24,047 bases of DNA, from positions 1-24,047 of the forward strand of contig MU617084.1 of the NCBI GenBank assembly GCA_025201705.1, written 5' to 3'. Made by a program: the position numbers and the translations under genes. This DNA comes from Dissophora ornata (taxonomy: Eukaryota; Mortierellomycota; Mortierellomycetes; Mortierellales; Mortierellaceae). Shown piece by piece: positions 9,515 to 17,993 of the stretch. Every line of letters begins with the position of its first letter. Within the stretch, counting starts at the first letter, position 1. The notes beneath the pieces are model-generated. The model did not search any database. It had not been told where the DNA came from and saw only the letters and a program-made list of their open reading frames with translations.

Positions 9515-12500
9515 TTACAGCATGCGTAGAACCTTACCGACGCATTTGGTTCGGCCATGTCGAAACAAAACTGTAGTTCCATCACGCATAAACACAACGT
9601 CGTGACAGAACTGGAACACTACCCTAGCTCGACTTCCTGCCTGCAGCTCTGCAGATCCCTCTCCATCCTCGTCCTCATGACTGTCGTTTACAGCGTCGCC
9701 GCTGTCGCTCTGGATTGGGTCCTGCTCCTGACCTCCAGCAGAATCATTTGTGGAGGTACTAGCAATCGTGGCGCTGACGTTTGATCCCCCTTCTTGTTCA
9801 CCATCGACTTTAACAGTCAACCTTCGAAATGTCCGCATTGTGCTTATAGGTATCATACCATGACGCTGCTGTTGCGGGCTAAATTGCTCATCTTGGTTCT
9901 GCCGTCGTGATCGCAACTGACGATGAGGTTGATCCTCCGATACCAGGTCCTCCACAACTCCTCCTGCTATAACACCTGCATTCTCTTTACGGAACGAGCC
10001 CGATCTTGAAATAGGGACAGATCCAGGTAAAGAAGATCCAGTGCCCGATCCATAGTCTGAGCTAGGCGAGCTATCTCGAACACTGTGCACGCTCTCTCGG
10101 TTACTGTTCCTGCTGGTGGTTCGTATTGAGACCGATGACGAAGATGCGGGGGGAGGGTGATCATCTGCAGATCTTCCAGGATCATCTGCACTGTCCAACA
10201 CAACAGCGGGAGCGCCAGAGCCATCATCAACTTGACCAGGACTCTGCAATAACTCGATTTTGATGAGTTTGGCTTCCTGATGGACAGATCCACAATGGAT
10301 CATTCCTTGGAATCCAACCCCAAAGAATCCATCATGCGCAAGGACTTGGATGACAGCCTCAAACTTTTGACAACAAGTGCCTCTGGGATCAGTATCGCTT
10401 TCCAACACGACCATTCCACGGCGGACTTTAATTAATGATCCAAGTCCGGGTCCCTCGATCGCCAATGTAGCAGTTTGTCCCGAGTCTATGGAACGCATAG
10501 ACATGCGCTGACGATGAATGGATTTGACAATAACGGGTATAAAACTTCCATCGCGGTCGACAGGGCCAAGATAGAGTCGCATGTTATTGCTGTGGACGTC
10601 ATTGTTGGCGTTATTATTGGGGACTGCAATGTCCTCTCGCGAATTGCTGCTATCCTTAGGAGTCAACACAGGTTTGCTTCGAACCTCAATCCGTCCCGCG
10701 TGTAAAAACCCTCCAACAACGGTACCAATGTCTAATAATAGCCATCCGTTATAACGTGTTAGCAAGGATGCTTCTTGAATTCGTTCGTCGTGTTCGATTG
10801 ATGTTTATCTTCTTTGTTACCTGGGATATTATAGATCTCTTCGATCTGATAACAGGCTGGCTCTTGCGAATATAATCCGCCATGAATGTCCAGACTAGGT
10901 TTTGGCAACAAGAATAAGAACCTCTCCAGTAGATTTACATTCTCTCCTGTGACACTCGAGAGCAGCAAGATCGGAATCGCCACCGAGTTGGTCTCCTGAA
11001 TGATATTTGCATCCGAAAACCGCTTCACAGCCGCCGCCATATCCTTTTCGTTATTCACAATAACCGGGACAAACTTTTGTAACACTGGCGCGCCATCCGG
11101 GCTTGTTGAAGAGGTTGAGTTTCCGGATCGGGTGGGTGATAATGATGGCCCAGCAGCGATATCGATGTTGCCATTGACATTGACTGTGGGTAAACAGGAA
11201 GGTCCCGTATTCCGGATCAACAACATCAACGCCGTCACCGTCGCTCTGAGCTGATCGCGAGTTGCCACATCCATCTTTGTCACGGTGACAAAGGTTGGCA
11301 ACCCCAACGCCACTGCCAGACCCAGATGCTCCTTTGTCATCTCATTCACGCCTCCCATCCTGGAATCGACTACTAAACAGGCATAGTCTGGTGAATGTCC
11401 TGTAAGTCCTGAGATGGTGGTTTTGAGGAACCGTGGGTGACCACAGGTATCGAGCAATGTAACGACTTTAGCAGACGATTCACAGACTTCCTGCCAAGAC
11501 GAGATATTGGTGGTGTTGTAATTGACAGTCTCCCCGGAGGCGGTGAAGCCCATGATCTCGTGTGAGATTGAGGATGTCCTACCAGTGCTGATCTCGTGAC
11601 GATGACGGAGCAAATTCAACCCTGTCAATATAGGAAGTCCACGAGATGAGAAAGTGGCGCGGTTTGAATAAGCAGGGCGTTATTATCCGTCGGCCAACAA
11701 AAGACGCAATAACTTTCAACCCACTTACGAGCTTTTCCTCTGCCATTATCCGCAATTCCATGGGCCAGCCGTCCCAACAACGTCGATTTTCCAGCATCAG
11801 GTCCTCCCACCAATGCCACCCTGATCTCCAAAAAATGGTGCTCGTCTGCTAACCGTGAGGCGACCTTTGCTTCCACAACCAAGTATTCGGGCTCTGTCCG
11901 TGGCGATCCACTATTGGTGTAGGTCGAGAGCTGCTTGCGAACAATTCCTGGCCCAGCCGCTACCGCTGATCCATCTTCAGATGTTGTCTGCTGCTGCGTC
12001 GATTCTACGGAGACCCTGCGAAGGATCGTGACATCGGCCTTGAGGAAATCCGCCATCCGGCGAAGAGTTTGAAGTGACATTTCCATATCCTTAGGCGACA
12101 GTCCCACAAACGATCCATCGTCTGCCACACCAATCTCATAGATGGCGCTGCCATTGCCCTCCGATAGCCTGTAAATAAGAGATCGCAGATTTCAAATCCA
12201 TTGTTAAAAAAAACCCCCCGTGTACAGTGCTTTTTCAGCTGAACAGTTTCTGCGCGCCGGATTTATTGATTTGCTTACCTCCACTTCAGCTGAGTTACCA
12301 GGTGTTCAAACCGATCAGGTGCGGTCGCGACCAGCTTGAGCTATTGGAGAGAGGTGGCATGGTTAGCGAAGGGCAGTTGTGGAAACTAGCACGTAGCAGG
12401 AGCCTCGTTTACACCTGCAGATTTACAATCTGTCTCTCAGTCCGACAGTCTGGGCGAAGCGGGTTTGAAGGTGCGAGAGTTGACTGCCATTCAAAAGCAG

Positions 12501-12635
12501 ACACGAATGAATAGCGTTCCCGCATACCTTGTACTCGATGTTACCCTCAATGTCGACTTCTGGGGGCAATGAACCCTGGTGATTGACCCATGGCGATAGT
12601 TCCACAGCGACAGATGGCACTTGGAAAGCTGCCAT
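9515..12635 (-). CDS. GTPBP1/GTPBP2-type translational GTPase
   Basis: This is a GTPase of the EF-Tu/EF-1A superfamily, GTPBP1/2 branch, whose animal members act in mRNA surveillance and rescue of stalled ribosomes. Exons are 12635-12528, 12340-12279, 12168-11729, 11621-10821 and 10731-9515 (2628 nt, 875 aa); every junction is GT-AG and keeps frame. The N-terminus has family blocks ([26 protein letters not shown]). G motifs: P-loop GGPDAGKST (178-186), switch region [19 protein letters not shown] (261-265), TKMD (318-321) and SSVTG. The junction after exon 4 restores [15 protein letters not shown], the start of the second barrel. Domain III is interrupted by about 200 Ser/Gln/Asp-rich residues (roughly 634-835) before the final strands. 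A GTAAGG donor near the stop may allow a different last few residues. Compared with animal homologues (about 600-670 aa), the excess is mostly that insert. GTPBP1 or GTPBP2 orthology cannot be decided here. Confidence 0.93.
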
Positions 12636-13489
12636 TCTTCTCTACACTGACGTTACCGCGTTGGAATCCAGGTCTGAGGCGAGGTATGAGATGAGCGTGT
12701 GGAGTCCGAGGTGTGACAAACTTGTATTGGTAAGGAGGGGGAGAACACTGACTTAAGCGCGTTATGGTGTGTTGCGTGAAGTGCGTAAGTATAAGGAGGG
12801 ATGCCACTGGGTTTTCCGGAGGAGGTTCATGTGCATCCGGCTAATCATCGACTTTCTTTGGTTCTTTGTGTTCTATTCTTGGTGTATGCAGCGATTGCAC
12901 TTTTGGGGACGCGGATCTGGGAAACATCATACCACCACAGCCATTTTATACCCTTGATACAATTGACAGCTGAGCTGACTGCGGCTCTGTTATCCCCGTT
13001 GACTCATATTACATCCATTGAGTCTGATCTGCCCTTGCTCCTCCTCTTCTTGTCTCCTAACTGGCCACGGAACATGCGCGGAAAATTGGAGAATTGTTTA
13101 GAAGGCAAAGCCCGTGTGGGGGCGCTGCAATTGTCCATTCCCCCCAAAGTCCTTCTTTGTCAGAGCCGAGACAGAGTGAAGGCGCAGAGATAGGACAGCT
13201 GGGTTACGGTTGCATGTTTTTGCGCGCCACTTTTTATCGGTTCCATTGATCAGATATGCAAGTTTGTTGCGTAGGACATATAGACGCAGTCGTATCTGGA
13301 TACCTCGCATTCAAGCACAGCACGGGTTGCTTTGGCCATGCCTCTCCTTCGGTACACCGCACACCGCGTTGCAAGGTGGACTGGGTGTCTTGCCTGATTT
13401 CAGCCACCAAAAATTTCTTGTGCTGGGTTATAGGTGCAGTCCGCAATCTGTGCCTTTGATCCTCCTTTCGAATTTTACTCAAACCAAAA
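12636..13489. other. Divergent promoter interval between GTPase and RPL24
   Basis: These 854 bp lie between two divergently transcribed genes and should hold both promoters. Short ORFs (for example 12801-13193 +) show no motif and are probably chance. Just upstream of the RPL24 ATG is a pyrimidine-rich stretch (GATCCTCCTTTCG) that would suit a ribosomal-protein transcription start. I could not identify a named binding site. Confidence 0.5.
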
Positions 13490-15117
13490 ATGAAGTATGG
13501 GAACTAGTGAATTTATTACACATCCGTTAGTTATTGCAGCCATCCATCCGCCTATCGACCGATCAAACAATAGAATTGCAACCACACCACCATCATCGGG
13601 ATCTATCTACATATCGTCGTCGACCATTTTTTTTCGGGAGAACAGATGGCTCTGCAGGATACCTTAATCATACATGGGAGTCTTTCAGGAATCACGTCGA
13701 ACCCATGGTCCAGTCAACTAGCTTTGCAGCATGAACGCATTCCGAGATTCCAACCCTGTCATGGAGACGAGAGTAGCCCAACCACACAGTTCATCGAACG
13801 AGACGTCTTTCAATCTACCATCGTTTCAGGAGGGACAACGGAGTTTGCAACACATCCTCCAGAAATAGCCTTGGCTCCAACGAGAAATGAGATCTCAGCT
13901 TCTTAGAATGGACCATATTCAGGAACTCTTCAATCTTCAGGAAAGCATGAATTTAGCAATGCATGCGGAAACTTTGATTCCACTCAGTGCATCACGACCT
14001 TCAGGACAGCATCAAAGGATTTCTGCTTTTAATGTCAACATTACTGTTGTCTTCATTCTATTCGTAACAAGAACAAAACGTTGAATGGAATCTTTATTCT
14101 GACCTCTTTTCTACTCTGCTGGTTCTTTTTTCTTCAGGACTGAGATTTGCGCCTTCTCTGGAGCCAAGATCTACCCTGGTAAGGGTAAGATCTACGTCCG
14201 CATCGACAACAGGGTATGTAAAAACTTGTCGCCGCCTATTGTGATGAGCTTCAGCATTAAAGGGAATAGACGGCGACCACACAGCGCGACTATCACGGCA
14301 GCGAAGGACGAGCATGATCCATGCTATAAGACGACCATTGGGATTATAACGACGGCTGCCGCCATGGATTTCCATCATTTTACAGCCATAGTACCGTCGA
14401 TCACAGCATTGGCAAGAAGCCAGGATCACTTGTGTACCTGAACAGCCTCCATAAACCAAACCACGGAGATCTACGTTATTTTCAGGATTCAACTGTCATT
14501 CCAACGACGTGTTCTCAGCAACGCTGTAGCGACGGAACACAGATCATGCAGACAATGTGAAACTTACTGCATCATTCTGTGAACAACGCTATTGTATAGT
14601 CCTTCCGTTTCGTCAACGGTAAGGCCGAGTCCCTGTTCTTGCAGCGCAAGAACCCCCGCAAGATCTCCTGGACTGTCCTCTTCCGTCGCATGCACAAGAA
14701 GGGTATCTCTGAGGAGGTTGCCAAGAAGCGCACCCGCCGCACTGTCAAGCACCAGCGTGCCGTCGTCGGTGCCTCCTGGGAGGCTATCCGCGCCAAGCGT
14801 AACCAGAAGCCCGAGGTCCGTGCTGCTGCCCGTGCCGCTGCTCTCCGTGACGGCAAGGAGAAGAAGAAGACTGAGGATGCCAACAAGAAGGCTGAGAAGG
14901 CCAAGGTATGCAGCGTCATGAAGAAAATGTTGTAGCATGAGGAAAGAGAGCAATAGAGTCAATGTGGCGCGTTTGAGAAAACACTCACTAACGAACGCGG
15001 AATATCTCGAATTTTAAAACAAAATAGAGCGCCACCAGCGCTGCCCGTGGCCAGCCCAAGTTCTCCAAGCAGGGCGCCAAGGGTGCCAAGATCGCTATTG
15101 CCAACACCTCCCGTTAA
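13490..15117 (+). CDS. RPL24: 60S ribosomal protein eL24
   Basis: eL24 is a structural protein of the large ribosomal subunit. The model is 13490-13494, 14138-14213, 14600-14905 and 15028-15117 (477 nt, 158 aa), matching the usual 155-160 aa. The protein begins [18 protein letters not shown], the family's N-terminal block. [20 protein letters not shown], a [18 protein letters not shown] stretch and a Lys/Ala-rich tail ending ANTSR follow. The first coding exon is inferred. Exon 2 starts with G-ACT-GAG, so it needs ATGAA upstream; AACCAAAAATGAA followed by GTATGG at 13490 supplies exactly that, with a good start context. Intron 1 is therefore 643 nt, intron 2 is 386 nt and intron 3 is 122 nt; long leading introns are common in ribosomal-protein genes. 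Codons are strongly C/G-ending. AATAAA follows the TAA closely. Confidence 0.93.
13684..14487 (+). repeat. Dispersed TTCAGGA motif in RPL24 introns
   Basis: The heptamer TTCAGGA occurs at 13684, 13825, 13918, 13936, 14000 and 14133 in intron 1 and at 14481 in intron 2. The 14133 copy contains the real acceptor (TTCAG|GA). Chance expectation on one strand over about 1 kb is well below one copy. Confidence 0.75.
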
Positions 15118-15144
15118 ATTGTTTTGTTTGTTCTAGAGTAATTG

Positions 15145-15150
15145 AATAAA
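15145..15150 (+). terminator. AATAAA polyadenylation signal of RPL24
   Basis: A canonical AATAAA starts 28 nt after the TAA stop (15115-15117). A small hairpin, CTTGCGAAGCAAG, follows. Confidence 0.55.
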
Positions 15151-15257
15151 TTCTCTTGCGAAGCAAGCCGTAATGGCTCCTCATACTAAGCCTGAGCCAG
15201 ATTCTCGAGTCAAATGCGCTACATATAAATAATACCATGCTCTGTTCCACACAGCTT

Positions 15258-15942
15258 TCACGTACCACGCTGGAGCTCAACCAGCCAAGCTTCGTTGTTG
15301 AGAAGACACAACGTAGCCAAGGCCATATTAATCGCACCATTGTGGCCACGGTCCCTCTCTTGGTTGCAGCTAGGGCACAGGATGGCCCGCATGACTAGTC
15401 TTCCTTCTGTCCTGCATTGGCAGCATACTCGCGACGTTCGATACTAATCCGCATAGGCGATGGCGCCTCGGCGTGCGACGACCCACAGTTCAAACAAGAA
15501 ACGAAGTGCGGGTGGAGGGCCAGGGCTCTCGAGGATCCAAATTCCCCTTCGCCCACGACAAAGAGAGGCCTTGCCCCATTAGATCGAGCTTCGAGGTAAG
15601 ACCCGCAGCATGGCACATATGACTAATGCCTTTGTCCAGAGGCGCTGTTTTTGCCCACTTGAGGTGCATGGCCTTGACCTTGAACAAGCTACTGCTGTAG
15701 AAAGCATGCAGCACTTGTTGCGCCCGGAAGTATACTTGTTGCTGACCCGGTAGGTGTCGCAGGCAACCCGATATCAGTCAGAGAAGAGGCCCCTGAGCGT
15801 CAACAAAGTCGTGAATCGCATTGACATCTGATGCTGGAGTATCAAGAGAAAAAGGGGCGTCGACCGCCATCTCCGTCCGGCCGTGCCGCTGTATAGCAGA
15901 TTCATCTGGAACCGGCAGGTGACAACATATGCCTTTCACTCA
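15258..15942 (-). pseudogene. Decayed TnpB/Fanzor-like (OrfB zinc-ribbon, RuvC) gene fragment
   Basis: Reading the minus strand in three frames recovers one degraded protein. Frame 1 (about 15942-15610) includes LPGQQQVYFRAQQVLHAFYS and LKWAKTAPLDKGISHM and has an in-frame TGA at 15780-15778. After a frameshift near 15605, frame 2 gives ARPLFVVGEGEFGSSRALAL. After a second shift near 15495, frame 3 gives YRTSRVCCQC (CxxC at about 15413-15424), then CPSC (15366-15377) and ERDRGHNGAINM (15324-15356), ending at TGA 15260-15258. A TAG (15446-15444) stands exactly where the family usually has Glu before YRTS. Two CxxC pairs followed by RDxxHNGAxN are the C-terminal zinc ribbon and RuvC-III motif of TnpB and of eukaryotic Fanzor proteins, which are RNA-guided nucleases where tested. 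At least four lesions make it non-functional. The N-terminal half of the family is not seen. Family call fairly sure; Fanzor subtype unknown. Confidence 0.7.
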
Positions 15943-16363
15943 ATACAACCATTACATGATCGAATACAAAAAGAGCGAACCAAACCACAATGCCACCCCC
16001 CTCGGTCGGATACCTTTTCTCCGCATCGTAAAGTAAAACTTGAACAAAATACCAAATAATGGTCGCCATCAAGGATGTTACCAAATTACGCCCAAACACG
16101 GACACAAAAACCATCGCTCCATTATCTTCACGCCTGCTTGCTTGATATCGGCACGTAACGCCGTATGTTATAAGAGGGGGCGCTTGCCAGTGTTGGACGG
16201 CGTGTGCGAAGGCAAAAAGTGATGTGAAATTAAAAATCAGATTGCAGAAGACAAAGTTGCAACTTACAGTCAAAAATCCAATGTTCCTGGGGTCTTGATA
16301 GTGGGGAAAAAAATGCTTCGCGCCTTGCACTCTTGAGTGAATACGTAAGACAGCGCGTATGGC
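15902..16363 (-). CDS. Possible membrane-protein ORF or relic, weak
   Basis: I do not recognise this. A minus-strand frame is open from just after TAG 16366-16364, which could be an acceptor (CCAATAG), down to TGA at 15904-15902, 153 codons. It contains hydrophobic segments such as GIVVWFALFVFDHVMVVL and SLMATIIWYFVQVLLYDA that look like membrane helices. A GTAAGT follows GFLT (about 16265), so an intron may lie inside. The 3' end overlaps the upstream end of the TnpB-like relic in another frame. It may be an exon of a gene, a decayed gene or chance. Confidence 0.25.
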   Translation of the reverse strand, partial: AIRAVLRIHSRVQGAKHFFPHYQDPRNIGFLTVSCNFVFCNLIFNFTSLFAFAHAVQHWQAPPLITYGVTCRYQASRREDNGAMVFVSVFGRNLVTSLMATIIWYFVQVLLYDAEKRYPTEGGGIVVWFALFVFDHVMVVLSERHMLSPAGSR

Positions 16364-16587
16364 CTATTGGCATGAAGGAGCGACAGCAACAATAACAGGT
16401 ACGAAACATGAGCAAGAGAAGACAGGCAATGTCATCAGGCGTCATCGCGTTGGTCGCATGCAAAGACTTTTTGCAGATAACTCAGCAGTTTATGTTTCGC
16501 AACTATGACTAATTCGGATATTACTACGAATATCTCCACAAAACATTAAAACAGTATTGAGAATGAATACGCTCTCTGACACTCTGG

Positions 16588-16930
16588 ATCTAACACACCA
16601 TCGCGATGGCCTTGCATGGCGGCTTTCATCCACCACCCTTTAGCCTCGCGACTGTCCTGCTGAACACCATTGCCGCTTTAGTACATGAAACTTAGTTTGA
16701 GCTGGGAACTGGCATGTCCCTGGTTGGGGAGCCTTAGAAACCACTCCATGGCTTTGGAATAGTCCCATGGAACCTCCTCGCCACCATGAAACGTAGTTTG
16801 AACTGGGAATCAATGTGTCCTTGGTTGGCGGCTTTGAGATACCATTCCATGGCCTTGAAATAGTCATGTGAAACAACCTTGCCAAAATGTTAAACGATAG
16901 ACAGTCAGTGCGCCATGGTTGGATTTTCAT
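16588..16930 (-). pseudogene. Decayed Sel1-like repeat (SLR) gene fragment
   Basis: The minus strand encodes Sel1-like repeats, about 36-residue alpha-helical units of the TPR-like class used in protein-protein scaffolds. One unit reads HDYFKAMEWYLKAANQGHID (from 16883 down), the next GEEVPWDYSKAMEWF...NQGHASSQLKL, then GNGVQQDSREAKGWWMKAAM. Adjacent units align at DNA level with a period of 101 bp instead of 108; the missing 7 bp near 16784 shift the frame. A TAA (16680-16678) interrupts the next unit at SFMY*SGNGV. Upstream, a weaker unit (down from about 16930) has two further stops in the same frame. With one frameshift and three stops it cannot make an intact protein. Confidence 0.8.
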
Positions 16931-17993
16931 CTCGCCTCTGCTGCAGGTGTTCCTTTTCCTGTTCCTGCTACTGCTGCTGAAGGAAGGAGAAAACGCAATG
17001 CGACTGGGTCCTCACGCGACCAGGAGATGCTTGTGATATATTTTTTTATTTCATGTTTTTTCATGGCAATACTTTCATATGGTTCACACACTACAATGGC
17101 TCGGTAGCCGATTCACAAGTGTTGGGGGTGTTGGGTAATACCGTATTACATTCTCGATTCTCGGATTGGGGAATAACTGTAGACACACACTTGTGCTGTT
17201 GTCGGAATATTGGCCTTGAACAATCAGACAGGTTCCTCACACGACTAAGTGCGCTTGTCAAATCCACAATATTACATCATACTCGTAAAAGGTTTCTCCT
17301 CGAAGGTGATATGTGCTACCTCTGGGAAATCGTTAACCAACCCCCAATGGGCAAGTTTATTCCGCGTCTGCTTACAACGCAAGAGCTATCGCTTAATCGA
17401 GCCATCGGTCTCCTGGAGACATAATGATGTAGCCGCAAGGACAGCGCGTGAATTCTGTCGAAATATACCGCCATGCACAACCAATAGCTGAAGAGTGGAG
17501 AAGCTGAGAAGGAGCGGTGCCATTGAGGTTCAGGATTAGATGACACCTCGATGAAATGCTTTGATATCTTGTGCGTGTAGTGTAATAGCGACCGAAAAGA
17601 CTTGCACAAAGAACGTAAGCAAAGTGTATCATCTTGGCTGCATCACAAATTCGTCTTTGCCACTGCATTGCCACCGCGGAATTCCGCGTGTAGTAATTAT
17701 AAAAACACGTGCCGGTCAATTAGAGGAGGTGAGCCTATGGCCTCGCATTCATTCGCTCCATTGCATCAGTGGATGGCCACCTACTTCTTGTCTAATTACA
17801 ATCCAATCCAACTCTTCCACACCGTGCGATCGATCCCAAGATTACTGCAATAGCGAGATCATTCACAGCAACCCAGGCAAGAGCTCGACAGGCCGTCATA
17901 TCAACAACCCTGACTGTAGACTGGATTTGTCTGAACATTCCTTATTCTTGCTCGCTCCATCTCTAACAGCGCAACTGTTGCACGAACACTAGT
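16931..17993. other. Upstream region of the HECT ligase gene
   Basis: No gene can be supported in this kilobase. Two plus-strand ORFs (17053-17424 and 17561-17992) lack motifs and codon bias. The part nearest 17994 is presumably promoter and 5' UTR of the ligase; I see no clear TATA box close to the ATG. The left edge may hold more of the Sel1 relic as Gln/Glu-rich sequence with a stop. Confidence 0.45.

Noticed and set aside
12801..13193. 130-codon plus-strand ORF with hydrophobic segments between the GTPase and RPL24
   Set aside because: It lies in the shared promoter interval and has no recognisable motif or splice structure.
14241..14440. Possible box C/D snoRNA in RPL24 intron 2 (GTGATGA at 14241, CTGA near 14437)
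   Set aside because: The boxes are about 190 nt apart, longer than usual, and no terminal stem pairs beside them. No C'/D' boxes were convincing.
17053..17992. Two plus-strand ORFs (17053-17424 and 17561-17992) upstream of the HECT gene
   Set aside because: Composition looks random, there are no motifs, and they lie where the promoter and leader of the ligase should be.
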